Assembly: GCA_913055605.1 (NCBI GenBank)
Contig: CAJXKJ010000006.1
Location: 1 to 64,000, forward strand
Direction: 5' to 3'
DNA: 64,000 nucleotides
Origin: an uncultured Euryhalocaulis sp.
GTDB lineage: Bacteria > Pseudomonadota > Alphaproteobacteria > Caulobacterales > Maricaulaceae
A program made the position numbers and the translations under genes. Shown here piece after piece: positions 39,907-48,703 of the stretch. The notes below the pieces were generated by a model. It was not told the DNA's origin. It did not search any database and worked only from the letters and a program-made list of their open reading frames with translations. Within the stretch, counting starts at the first letter, position 1; the number at the start of each line of letters is the position of its first letter.

Positions 39907-40488
39907 TCAATTCGCCGCCGCCGGCTCCGGCCGGATCCACTGGATGCGCGCGCGCTGGCGCGGCGGCGCGTCCGGCTTGCCGCGCGGGCGGCCGATGACG
40001 ATCGGCGCGACGACGCGTGCGCCCTCCGGCAGGTTCAGCTCCGCGACCCCGTCCGGGCTTTGCAGCCAGGCCTGCGCGAAGCCGATCCAGCACGTGCCCA
40101 GCCCGTCGGCATGGGCGGCCAGCATGAAATTCTCCGCCGCGAGGCAGCAATCGATCGTCGCCATCTCGTCCGGCGCGGTGGCGCAGATCAGCATCAGCGC
40201 CGGCGCGCCGTAAAAGATGTCGAATTCGGGGTCGGAGAGCTGGGCGCTGTATTGCTCCAGCCCCGGCGTGGCGGCGAGGTTCGCCAGCGTGTGCGCCTTG
40301 GCGGCGTCGGAAATGCGCTTCAGCTGGGCGCGGTCGGTGACTGCGGCGAACAGCCAGGGCTGCCGGTTCATGGCGTTCGGGGCGGTCACCGCCGCGTCCA
40401 CGAGCCCGGACAGCAGATTCTTGTTCACCGGTTCGCCGCTATAGGCGCGCACAGCGCGGCGGCCGCGAATGGCGTCGAGAACATTCAT
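39907..40488 (-). CDS. Nitroreductase family protein
   Basis: MNVLDAIRGRRAVRAYSGEPVNKNLLSGLVDAAVTAPNAMNRQPWLFAAVTD. Confidence 0.92.
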   Translation of the reverse strand: MNVLDAIRGRRAVRAYSGEPVNKNLLSGLVDAAVTAPNAMNRQPWLFAAVTDRAQLKRISDAAKAHTLANLAATPGLEQYSAQLSDPEFDIFYGAPALMLICATAPDEMATIDCCLAAENFMLAAHADGLGTCWIGFAQAWLQSPDGVAELNLPEGARVVAPIVIGRPRGKPDAPPRQRARIQWIRPEPAAAN

Positions 40489-40499
40489 CGGGGGCGCTC

Positions 40500-40934
40500 C
40501 TACAAGCCGTCGATGACCGCGCGCAGTTTTCCGCGCACGGCCTGCGCGACGCCGGCCAGCGCCGGATTGTCGATCGCCTGCATGGAGGCGACCGGATCGA
40601 CGGCCGCGATTTCGACGCTGCCGGGCGCGAGGGCGCGGACGGTCACATTGCAGGGCAGCATCAGGCCGATATGCGGTTCGGCCTGCAGCGCCCGATGCGC
40701 CAGCGCCGGGTTGCAGGCGCCCAGAATGACCTGCGCCGGCACGTCCTCGCCCAGCTTTTCCTTCATCGTGGCGCGGACATCGATGCGCGTGAGGACGCCG
40801 AAGCCTTCTTTCTTCAGCGCGTCCTCGGCCCGGGTCAGGGCGCTGGCGAAATCGCTTTCCTCCAGCGTCCGGGCGAAGAAATACGCCTCGCCCGGCGCCG
40901 GAGAATCCGCGCCGCCGCTACGGGGCTTCGCCAT
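40500..40934 (-). CDS. DUF302 domain protein
   Basis: EDALKKEGFGVLTRIDVRATMKEKLGEDVPAQVILGACNPALAHRALQAEPHIGLMLPCNVTVR. Confidence 0.9.
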   Translation of the reverse strand: MAKPRSGGADSPAPGEAYFFARTLEESDFASALTRAEDALKKEGFGVLTRIDVRATMKEKLGEDVPAQVILGACNPALAHRALQAEPHIGLMLPCNVTVRALAPGSVEIAAVDPVASMQAIDNPALAGVAQAVRGKLRAVIDGL

Positions 40935-41382
40935 AGGGCTGGTTCCACAGGTCGCGGTCCAGAAGCCAGTCGCCGTTCTCGTCCAGCTCCCAGATATGGG
41001 CGAAGCGCCCGGCGCCCAGCGGCACGCCGGTGTCGCGGTCCAGCACCTGGTAGTTGCCGTGGACCAGAACCATGTCGATCCCGTCGACCGAATTGGTGAC
41101 GGTCAACACGGTCAGCGGATTGTCGACCTGCATGTCGTCGGCCCAATAGGCGGTGATCTCTTCCCGCCCCTGATAGGTGGGCAGGCCGTGCAGATAGAGG
41201 TGCGCATCCTCGGCATAGAGCGCGCCCAGCGCCTGCTCGTCATGGCTGTTATAGGCGGCGGTCCAGCGGTCCGCGAGCGCCTGGACGGAGCCGTTGGCGT
41301 CCGCGTCGTCCTGCGCCTGCGCCCCGAAGGCCAGCGCCGTCGCGCCCATCGCCGCCAATACCGCCACAGTCTTCAATTTCAT
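40918..41382 (-). CDS. Secreted SnoaL/NTF2-like (DUF4440-type) protein
   Basis: MKLKTVAVLAAMGATALAFGAQAQ signal peptide; ALADRWTAAYNSHDEQALGALYAEDAHLYLHGLPTYQGREEITAYWADDMQ. Confidence 0.85.
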   Translation of the reverse strand: MKLKTVAVLAAMGATALAFGAQAQDDADANGSVQALADRWTAAYNSHDEQALGALYAEDAHLYLHGLPTYQGREEITAYWADDMQVDNPLTVLTVTNSVDGIDMVLVHGNYQVLDRDTGVPLGAGRFAHIWELDENGDWLLDRDLWNQPYGEAP

Positions 41383-41457
41383 GCGTCCCTCCCTGGAATC
41401 GTCGCTCCGGTCGCCGCCGGCTCGGGCCGATCCTGGGGGAGCGGCTGTCATAAAGGT

Positions 41458-41471
41458 TTGCGCCAGATCAA
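41458..41471. promoter_or_regulatory. FNR/FixK-like box TTGCG-CCAG-ATCAA (one mismatch)
   Basis: In the divergent region, 75 bp upstream of the 7-gene minus operon and 66 bp upstream of the thioredoxin gene. Confidence 0.5.
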
Positions 41472-41537
41472 AACGGCGCGCGTCCCGCCCTCCCATCTAG
41501 GGAACGGCGAACGCCGACCTATATCTGGAGACCCAGG

Positions 41538-42005
41538 ATGGCGCGGGAGAGCAGGATGCGCGTGGTCTGTCCCCATTGCGACGCGGTGAACAACGTGCCG
41601 GCCGGACGGCCGGCGCAGGCGGCCAAATGCGGCCGGTGTCACGAAAAACTCTTCACCGGCCGCCCGGCGGCGCTGGACGCGGCGCGCTTCCGCAAACATG
41701 TCGGCGCCAGCGACATTCCCGTCATCGCCGATTTCTGGGCGGCGTGGTGCGGACCGTGCCGGGCGATGGCGCCGATCTTCGAACGCGCCGCGGCGGAGCT
41801 GGAGCCCCGGGCCCGGTTCGTGAAGGTCGATGTGGACGCCAATCAGAGCCTGGCCGCCGAGCTGGGCGTGCAGGGCATTCCGGCCCTCTTCGTGTTCTCC
41901 GGCGGGACCGTCGCGGCGCGCCACGCGGGCGTCGCCGACTCCGCGCTGCTGCGCGACTGGACCCGGCGGTTCGCCGCGAAGGACGCGGCGCCGGAAAAGA
42001 CCTGA
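41538..42005 (+). CDS. trxC: Thioredoxin-2 type (TrxC) with N-terminal Zn-ribbon
   Basis: RVVCPHCDAVNNV...AKCGRCHEKLF; active site WAAWCGPCRAMAP. Confidence 0.93.
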   Translation: MARESRMRVVCPHCDAVNNVPAGRPAQAAKCGRCHEKLFTGRPAALDAARFRKHVGASDIPVIADFWAAWCGPCRAMAPIFERAAAELEPRARFVKVDVDANQSLAAELGVQGIPALFVFSGGTVAARHAGVADSALLRDWTRRFAAKDAAPEKT

Positions 42006-42027
42006 CCGGCATTGCGTGGGGCGGCGT

Positions 42028-42041
42028 TTGATCCGCCTCAA
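42028..42041. promoter_or_regulatory. FNR/FixK-type box TTGAT-CCGC-CTCAA
   Basis: Exact TTGA-N6-TCAA; 62 bp upstream of the flavodoxin GTG start. Confidence 0.6.
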
Positions 42042-42103
42042 ACCGTTCGCCCGGTCCTTCCCTATCCTTGCATCGCGCACGCGCGCCAAGGCTGGAGGGA
42101 ATC

Positions 42104-42661
42104 GTGTCCGACGTATTGGTGCTTTACGCGACGGTCGAGGGGCAGAGCCGCAAGATCGCCGAACATGTCTGCGACCACGCGGTGCGCCAGTGCCGGATGG
42201 CGCGCGTGGCGAACATCACCAACTTGCCGGACGATCTGGACCCCGCGGCCTATGACGCGCTGATCCTGGTCGCGCCGGTCCATATGGGGCGGCACCACCA
42301 GAGCGCGGTGCATTTCATCCGGGACAATGCGGCGCTGCTGCAGAAACATCCCGCCGCGCTCGTGTCGGTGTCGCTGCACGCGGTGGGGCTGGAGCCGGGC
42401 GACGCGGACGAGGCGCGCGAATATGTCGACCAGCTGGCCGGGGAGACGGGCTGGATTCCCGAGGCCGTGCACTACGCCGCCGGGGCGCTGAAATACGCCA
42501 AATACGATTTCTTCAAGCGCTGGATGATGCGGCGCATCGCCAGTGAAAAGGGGTTGTCCGGCGAACCCGGGGACGGCGACGAGATCGAGTTCACCGACTG
42601 GCGCGCGCTGGACGATTTCGTCGACGACTTTCTGCACCGCCATGCGCCGGTGGGCGCCTGA
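42104..42661 (+). CDS. Flavodoxin-domain protein (HemG-like menaquinone-dependent protoporphyrinogen oxidase fold)
   Basis: VLVLYATVEGQSRKIAEHV; ALILVAPVHMGRHHQSAVHFI; KYAKYDFFKRWMMRRIA; GTG start with GGAGGGA upstream. Confidence 0.8.
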   Translation: MSDVLVLYATVEGQSRKIAEHVCDHAVRQCRMARVANITNLPDDLDPAAYDALILVAPVHMGRHHQSAVHFIRDNAALLQKHPAALVSVSLHAVGLEPGDADEAREYVDQLAGETGWIPEAVHYAAGALKYAKYDFFKRWMMRRIASEKGLSGEPGDGDEIEFTDWRALDDFVDDFLHRHAPVGA

Positions 42662-42682
42662 CCGGAGCCTCAGGCCGACGTG

Positions 42683-43333
42683 TCAGGCCGCCAGCGTGCT
42701 GAGCGCGTCCTCTTTCAGGATGCGCAGGGAGCGGGAATGGGCGATCTCCACCAGGCCGGAGCGCTGCAGATGGCTCAGCATCCGCGACACGGTCTCGATC
42801 GTCAGGCCCAGATAGTCGGCGATGTCCTGGCGCCGCATCGGCAGCTCCCGGATCCCGCGCGCGTTCAGGTCGCACAGGAAGGCCGCCACCCGCTCTTCCG
42901 CCGTCTTGCGGCCGAGCAGCAGGAGGTGGTCCTCCGCCCGCGCCAGCTGGAGAACGATGGCGTTTTCCGGCCCGGCGCACGGTCCGGCCGCGCCGCCCAG
43001 GGTCAGGACGCTGCGCGGATAGGCCTCCACCACAGCATCCGACACCGCCTCCGCCCCGAAGCGGTGGGCGCCGTCGGCGCTGAGGCCGAACCAGTCGCCC
43101 GGGAAATGAAACGCCCCGATCTGGCGGCGGCCGTCGCACAACAGGCGCACGGTGCGCACCGCGCCGGAAAGCACCCGGTACAGGCGCGTGGCCGGCACCT
43201 CCTGCGGGAAAATCTCCTGATCCTGGAGGAAGGAGAGCCGCGCGACCCGCACGCGGCCGTCGCCCTGCCCCAGATCGTTGGAATTGCGGGAAACGGCCCG
43301 CGCGTCGATGGCTGTGTCTGACTGGTTCAGCAT
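42683..43333 (-). CDS. fixK: Crp/Fnr family regulator, FixK-type (lacks FNR N-terminal Cys cluster)
   Basis: cNMP-fold followed by HTH RQDIADYLGLTIETVSRMLSHLQRSGLV; recognition helix E-VSR as in FNR/FixK; adjacent to fixLJ. Confidence 0.85.
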   Translation of the reverse strand: MLNQSDTAIDARAVSRNSNDLGQGDGRVRVARLSFLQDQEIFPQEVPATRLYRVLSGAVRTVRLLCDGRRQIGAFHFPGDWFGLSADGAHRFGAEAVSDAVVEAYPRSVLTLGGAAGPCAGPENAIVLQLARAEDHLLLLGRKTAEERVAAFLCDLNARGIRELPMRRQDIADYLGLTIETVSRMLSHLQRSGLVEIAHSRSLRILKEDALSTLAA

Positions 43334-43404
43334 GACACGGTCCCTCTGAAACGCCCGGGATAAAAATCGCGCCGCAGGCCGGGGAGCGAAACTCGTGACC
43401 GCCA

Positions 43405-43420
43405 CCTAAGGGAAAATACG
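43405..43420 (-). promoter_or_regulatory. FixJ-type K-box candidate (CGTATTTTCCCTTAGG on minus strand)
   Basis: 72 bp upstream of fixK; resembles rhizobial FixJ sites containing GTAATTTCCCTTA as I recall them. Confidence 0.4.
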
Positions 43421-43423
43421 GAG

Positions 43424-44980
43424 GTGCGCGGCCCGGCCCGTATTGGCCATATGCCGCCAGCAGATAGACTGGCGGTCGTGGACGTACGGGACGGGACAGA
43501 GGGACGGGAAACGCCCCGCTTTGCAGGACTGCGCATCCGCAGGCGGGAGGCGTTGGCCTATGGCCTGACGGCGGCGGCGTTCGCCGGCGCGCTGATTCTG
43601 AGCCTGCATACCGGGGACGCGGCCTATCTGTTCTTCGCGCTGGTCGTTCTGGTCGGTTCGGCGACCGGCGGGGCCGGTCCGGCGGTCCTGGCCGCGCTCG
43701 CCGGCGCCTCGGCGCTCGCCGCCCTGTCCCGGGACACCGGCTGGGACATGGTGCATTTCGCCGGCTTCCTGGCGCTGTCGCTTCTCAGCGGCGTGTGCGG
43801 CGCGGCGAAATACCGCAACCGGCGCACGATGGAGGGCGCGTTACGCGACGTACGCGCACACGAGGCGCATCTGCAGTCCATCCTGAAATCGGTGCCCGAG
43901 GCCATGATCGTGATCGACGAGAAGGGCCTCGTGCGGTCGTTCAGCAGCACGGCCGAACGCATGTTCGGGTACGAAGCCGGCGAGGTGGTCGGCAAGAATG
44001 TCAGCATGCTGATGCCGCCGCCGGAGCATGAGCGCCACAATTCCTATCTGGAGCGATACCGCCGGACCGGGGAGGCCCACATCATCGGCGTGGGGCGGGT
44101 CGTCACCGGCCGGCGCAAGGACGGGTCGACCGTGCCGATCGAACTGGCGGTCGGGGAGATGCGCTCCAACGGCTATCATTTCTTCACCGGCTTCCTGCGC
44201 GACCTGACCGAGCGTCAGGAGACCGAGACGCGGCTGCAGGAGCTGCAGTCGGAGCTGGTGCACATGTCCCGCTTCACCGCGCTGGGCGAGATGAGCTCGG
44301 CGCTGGCGCACGAGCTGAACCAGCCGCTGTCGGCGATCGGCAATTATCTGGGCGGGGCGCGCCTGCGCATGGAGCGCGGCCAGGGCAACGACCCGGCCAC
44401 GATCGAGGCGCTGGGCAAGGCGGCCGAACAGACCCGCCGCGCGGGCGAGATCATCCAGCGCATCCGCGACTTCATCGCGCGCCGGGAGATCGAAAAACGC
44501 TCCGAAAGCGTGTCCAAACTGGTCAACGAGGCCAGCACCCTGGCCCTGATCGGGGCCAAGCCGCTGGGCATTCATGTCCGCCAGGATTTGGCCCCGGAGG
44601 CCCCGACCGTGTTCGCCAGCGGCGTGCAGATCCAGCAGGTTCTGGTGAACCTGATCCGCAACGCCATCGAGGCGCTGGAGGAGTCCGATCCCGGCCGGCG
44701 GGATCTGATGATCAGCACGCGCCGCGCCGAGCATGACACGGTCGAGATCAGCGTCGCCGACACCGGGCCGGGGCTGGCGGAAAACGTTCAGGACCGCCTG
44801 TTCCAGCCTTTCGTCTCGACCAAGGACGCCGGAATGGGCGTGGGCCTGTCGATCTGCCGCACGATTGTCGAGGCGCATGGCGGCGCGATCTGGGCCGAAA
44901 GGAATGAGGCCGGCGGGACGATTTTCCGCTTTACCCTGCCGGCTACCGCCGCTGCGGCGAAGGCGGAGACGGCGACATGA
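43424..44980 (+). CDS. fixL: Oxygen-sensor histidine kinase FixL (heme-PAS)
   Basis: LMPPPEHERHNSYLERYRRTGEAHIIGVGRVVTGRRKDGSTVPIELAVGEM (heme PAS); HisKA ALAHELNQPLSAIGNYL; N-terminal TM region. Start may instead be ATG at 43451. Confidence 0.92.
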   Translation: MRGPARIGHMPPADRLAVVDVRDGTEGRETPRFAGLRIRRREALAYGLTAAAFAGALILSLHTGDAAYLFFALVVLVGSATGGAGPAVLAALAGASALAALSRDTGWDMVHFAGFLALSLLSGVCGAAKYRNRRTMEGALRDVRAHEAHLQSILKSVPEAMIVIDEKGLVRSFSSTAERMFGYEAGEVVGKNVSMLMPPPEHERHNSYLERYRRTGEAHIIGVGRVVTGRRKDGSTVPIELAVGEMRSNGYHFFTGFLRDLTERQETETRLQELQSELVHMSRFTALGEMSSALAHELNQPLSAIGNYLGGARLRMERGQGNDPATIEALGKAAEQTRRAGEIIQRIRDFIARREIEKRSESVSKLVNEASTLALIGAKPLGIHVRQDLAPEAPTVFASGVQIQQVLVNLIRNAIEALEESDPGRRDLMISTRRAEHDTVEISVADTGPGLAENVQDRLFQPFVSTKDAGMGVGLSICRTIVEAHGGAIWAERNEAGGTIFRFTLPATAAAAKAETAT

Positions 44981-45582
44981 CGGACGGCGCCATTGTCTGC
45001 GTCATCGATGACGACGAAGCGGTTCGGGATTCGCTGGACTTCCTGCTGGGCGCCGCCGGCTTCGACGTGCGCCTGCACGCCTCGGCGGAGGATTTCCTGT
45101 CCGACATCCCGGCCGAATGCGGGTGCGTCGTGACGGACGTGCGGATGCCGGGAATGGACGGGGTGACCCTGATCCAGACGCTGAGACAGCGCGGCTGTAC
45201 GGCGCCGGTCATCGTGATGACCGGTCATGGCGATGTGCCGCTGGCCGTCGCGGCGATGAAGGCCGGGGCGGCCGATTTCCTGCAGAAGCCGTACAGCGAC
45301 CAGGCGATCCTGGACACGGTGCGCACGGCGCTCGGCACGGAGACGGTCAATCTGAGCGACGCGCAGAAAGAGGCGCGCGCGCGTCTGGCCCAGCTTTCGG
45401 GGCGGGAGGCGCAGGTTCTGGAGCGGCTGGTGAACGGCGACGCCAACAAGGTGATCGCGCAGGACCTGGGCCTCAGCCCCCGGACGGTGGAGGTCTATCG
45501 CGCCAACGTCATGACCAAGATGCAGGCCGGCAGCTTCGCCGAGCTTGTGCGCCTCGCGGTGTATGGCGGGCTGGAGCCCTAG
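44977..45582 (+). CDS. fixJ: Response regulator FixJ
   Basis: VCVIDDDEAVRDSLDFLL...CVVTDVRMPGMDG...FLQKPYSD; LuxR HTH LSGREAQVLERLVNGDANKVIAQDLGLSPRTVEVYRANVMTKM; ATGA overlap with fixL. Confidence 0.96.
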   Translation: MTDGAIVCVIDDDEAVRDSLDFLLGAAGFDVRLHASAEDFLSDIPAECGCVVTDVRMPGMDGVTLIQTLRQRGCTAPVIVMTGHGDVPLAVAAMKAGAADFLQKPYSDQAILDTVRTALGTETVNLSDAQKEARARLAQLSGREAQVLERLVNGDANKVIAQDLGLSPRTVEVYRANVMTKMQAGSFAELVRLAVYGGLEP

Positions 45583-45593
45583 TCGCCCGCCGC

Positions 45594-45607
45594 TTGCGCT
45601 GCATCAA
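45594..45607. promoter_or_regulatory. FNR/FixK-like box TTGCG-CTGC-ATCAA (one mismatch)
   Basis: 48 bp upstream of the FixT-like gene. Confidence 0.5.
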
Positions 45608-45655
45608 AGTCAGCCACGCCCTGCCCGTTCCAATCTCCGGTCGGGAGGGGGCCGA

Positions 45656-46081
45656 ATGGACGCGTCAGACACAACGTCCACTGAACCGGATAAGCGATTG
45701 ATCGTGATCGTTGAATCCGACGAGGCGATAAGGAATTCGATGGCGTTTCTTCTGGAGGCTGACGACTACCGGGTGCGGGCCTTCGGCAAGGGAGAGGCGC
45801 TGCTTCTGGACCCGCCGCCGTTTTCCGCCGACGCCTTCGTCATCGGCCATCAGCTCGTCGACATGCCGGGCGCGCGCCTGTTGAAGCAGCTGCGCGACGC
45901 CGGCGCCCGGGCCCCCGCCCTGTTCGTCGCCAGCGCGCCCTCGGCCATGACGCGCCGCGCCGCCGCCGCGCTGGGCGCCGCGATCCTGCAGAAGCCGCTT
46001 CTGGGCAACGCGCTGCGCCAGGCCCTGCAGGGATGCCTCGCCTGCGCGCCGGACAGCGGCGCGGCGGCGCGCCTGCCCTGA
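45656..46081 (+). CDS. fixT: Stand-alone pseudo-receiver domain protein, FixT-like
   Basis: 141 aa; VIVESDEAIRNSMAFLLEADDY ... AFVIGHQLVDMPGARLL (canonical D position occupied by H/G) ... ILQKPL; C-terminal GCLAC; directly after fixJ. Confidence 0.7.
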   Translation: MDASDTTSTEPDKRLIVIVESDEAIRNSMAFLLEADDYRVRAFGKGEALLLDPPPFSADAFVIGHQLVDMPGARLLKQLRDAGARAPALFVASAPSAMTRRAAAALGAAILQKPLLGNALRQALQGCLACAPDSGAAARLP

Positions 46082-46110
46082 GCCCGCAGCGAGCCGGGGC
46101 GAACCGGGCC

Positions 46111-48639
46111 ATGGACCAGACCCAAGCGCGGCCTTCGCCCGCCCCGCCCGCCCCCGCCGCGCCGAACGAGGGACTGACCGAGGCGGAGGCGGAAGCGCGG
46201 CTGAGCGCGGACGGGCCGAACGAATTGCCGTCCCAGGCGCGGTTCAACTGGACCGAACGGCTGCTCGGCCCGTTCCGGGAGCCGGCCTATCAGCTGCTCG
46301 TCGCCGCCGGCGCGGTCTATCTGGCGCTCGGCGACCGGCTGGAGGGCGCGCTGCTGTTCGCCGCGGCGGTGCTGGCCGTCGGCATCGCCATTGTCCAGGA
46401 CTACCGGACCGAGCGCACGCTGATCCGGCTGCGCGATCTGGCCAGCCCGCGCGCGCTGGTCCGCCGCGGCGGCGCGACGCGGCGCATTCCGGCGCGGGAG
46501 CTTGTGACCGGCGACATCGTCCTGCTGGAGGACGGCGACCGCGCCCCGGCGGACGGCGTTTTGCTGGCCGCCACGGGACTGGCCGCCGATGAATCCCTGA
46601 TGACCGGGGAGTCCGCGCCGGTGGACAAGGCGGCCGCGCCCGCCCCCGATGCGGAGAGCGAGCCGGACCCGCTGGGCTTCGTGCTCGGCGGTTCGGTGAT
46701 CGTCCGCGGCGAAGGGGTGATGCGCGTCACCGCGACGGGGCCGCGCTCCCGGCTCGGCCAGATCGGCGTGGCCATCGCGGGATCGCCGTTCGAACCGCCG
46801 CGGCTGACCGTGCATCTGCGCCGGCTGGTGCGGCTGTTCGCCGTCGCGGCGGTGGGGGCCAGCCTTCTGCTGTTCGCCGGTCAGGGTCTGGCGACCGGGG
46901 AATGGATGGGCGCCCTGCTGCTGTCGCTGGCGCTGGCCATATCGCTGGTGCCCGAGGAAATCCCGCTGGTCATCGCCGTGTTCACGGTGATCGGGGCGCT
47001 GCGCATCGCGCGCGCGGGCGTACTGGCGCGTCAGGCCGCCGCGATCGAGACGCTGGGGGAGACCACGGTCCTGTGCCTGGACAAGACCGGCACGCTGACG
47101 CGCAACCGTATGGAAGTGTCGGCGGTGTGGACGCCGGCGGACGGGCTGGCCCCCGCCGATGGACCGGGCGGCGACGGGGGCGGCGCCCTGCGCGCGGCCG
47201 CCGCCGCGTGCTCCCCCAATCCGCGCGACCCGATGGAGCTGGCGATCCTGCGCGCCGCGCCGCAGGCCGGGGACGGCCAGTGCATCGTCCAGTCCTGGCC
47301 GTTCGAGCGCGCGTTGATGGCGATGGCCAATCTCTGCCGCGCGGATGACGGCGGCGAAACCCTGTTCCTGAAGGGCGCGCCGGAAGCCGTCATCCCCTGG
47401 GCCGAAACCGCGCCCGGCCGCCGCGCGGAGGCCGAGCGCGCCGCCGCGGACATGGCCGCGCGGGGAATGCGCGTGATCGCCGTCGCGGAAGGCCTGCCGC
47501 CGCAGGGTTCGCTGCGCGATGCGCCCTTGCGGCTGACCGGGCTGGTCGGCCTGGCCGATCCGCTGCGCCCCGAAGCGCCGGAGCTGATCGCCCAATGCGC
47601 CGCCGCCGGAATCCGGGTGATGATGATGACCGGCGACCATCCCGCCACGGCGATGGCGATCGCGCGCGAAGCCGGAATCGCGGACGGCGGCGCGGTCGTG
47701 GACGGCCCCGCCCTGGCCGCCATGAACGAAGGGCAACGGACCGAGGCCTGCGCCCGGGCGGCGGTCTTCGCGCGCGTCGTGCCGGAGCAGAAGCTGATCA
47801 TCGTGAACGCCCTGCGGGAGGCCGGGGAGATCGTCGCCATGACCGGCGACGGGGTGAACGACGCGCCCGCCCTGAAGGCCGCCCATATCGGCGTGGCGAT
47901 GGGCGACCGGGGCTCCGACGTGGCGCGCGAGGCCGCGGCGCTGGTCCTGGTGCACGACGACCTGGCCTCGCTGGTGAAGGCGTTCCGCCTCGGCCGCCGG
48001 ATTTCCGACAATGTCCGCAAGGCGCTGGCCTATATCTTCTCCATCCATGTGATGATCGCGGGGACGGCGCTGGCGCCGCTGCTGTTCGGCATGCCGCCGA
48101 TCCTGCTGCCGCTGCATGTGGTCATCCTGGAATTCGCCATCGACCCGGTGTGCGCGATCGTGCTGGAGGCCGACAAGCCGCAGCGCGGCGTAATGCGCCG
48201 CCCGCCGCGCCGGCCGGACCAGCCGCTGTTCGGCGTGCGGGACATCGCGGTCAATCTGACATTGGGACTCGTCGCGCTGGCCGGCGTGCTGGCCGCTTAT
48301 GTCTGGACCATGCGGACGGGGGACGCCGATACGGCGCGGGCGACCGCCTTCCTGACCATCATGGCGCTGAACGCCGCGCTGATCCTGGTCACGCGCGCCC
48401 AGGGCGGGCGCCTGGGCGCGATCCTGCGCACGCATAATCCGCTGCTGTGGCCCGCGGTGGTCCTGATCTTTGGGGCGGGCGTATTGGCGACCCATCTGGG
48501 ACCCGTCGCTGCGGTGCTGGATTTCGCGCCGCCCCGGATCGCCGTCTCGGCCGCCTGCGCCGCGGCGGCGCTGGCTCTGGCGCTGAGTCTGGAGGCGGCC
48601 TCCCGGCTACTGTTCCGGGCGCGCCGGCGCGCGGCGTGA
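46111..48639 (+). CDS. Cation-translocating P2-type ATPase (ion unknown)
   Basis: 843 aa; SLVPEEIPLVIAVFTVIGALR; LCLDKTGTLTRNRM; MTGDGVNDAPALKAAHIGVAMGDRGSDVAREAA. Confidence 0.95.
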   Translation: MDQTQARPSPAPPAPAAPNEGLTEAEAEARLSADGPNELPSQARFNWTERLLGPFREPAYQLLVAAGAVYLALGDRLEGALLFAAAVLAVGIAIVQDYRTERTLIRLRDLASPRALVRRGGATRRIPARELVTGDIVLLEDGDRAPADGVLLAATGLAADESLMTGESAPVDKAAAPAPDAESEPDPLGFVLGGSVIVRGEGVMRVTATGPRSRLGQIGVAIAGSPFEPPRLTVHLRRLVRLFAVAAVGASLLLFAGQGLATGEWMGALLLSLALAISLVPEEIPLVIAVFTVIGALRIARAGVLARQAAAIETLGETTVLCLDKTGTLTRNRMEVSAVWTPADGLAPADGPGGDGGGALRAAAAACSPNPRDPMELAILRAAPQAGDGQCIVQSWPFERALMAMANLCRADDGGETLFLKGAPEAVIPWAETAPGRRAEAERAAADMAARGMRVIAVAEGLPPQGSLRDAPLRLTGLVGLADPLRPEAPELIAQCAAAGIRVMMMTGDHPATAMAIAREAGIADGGAVVDGPALAAMNEGQRTEACARAAVFARVVPEQKLIIVNALREAGEIVAMTGDGVNDAPALKAAHIGVAMGDRGSDVAREAAALVLVHDDLASLVKAFRLGRRISDNVRKALAYIFSIHVMIAGTALAPLLFGMPPILLPLHVVILEFAIDPVCAIVLEADKPQRGVMRRPPRRPDQPLFGVRDIAVNLTLGLVALAGVLAAYVWTMRTGDADTARATAFLTIMALNAALILVTRAQGGRLGAILRTHNPLLWPAVVLIFGAGVLATHLGPVAAVLDFAPPRIAVSAACAAAALALALSLEAASRLLFRARRRAA

Positions 48640-48649
48640 TCCTGATCAA
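48636..48649. promoter_or_regulatory. FNR/FixK-like box GTGAT-CCTG-ATCAA (one mismatch)
   Basis: 54 bp upstream of the Pta-like start at 48704; overlaps the ATPase stop codon. Confidence 0.5.
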
Positions 48650-48703
48650 AGGCGCGGCGCCGCCGCTGGGGAATTCTGTTTCGCGGACATGCGGGATTGC
48701 GCA

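Noticed and set aside
45850-48495. 881-aa minus-strand ORF opposite the P-type ATPase
   Set aside because: Antisense artefact; the P-type ATPase on the plus strand has all catalytic motifs.
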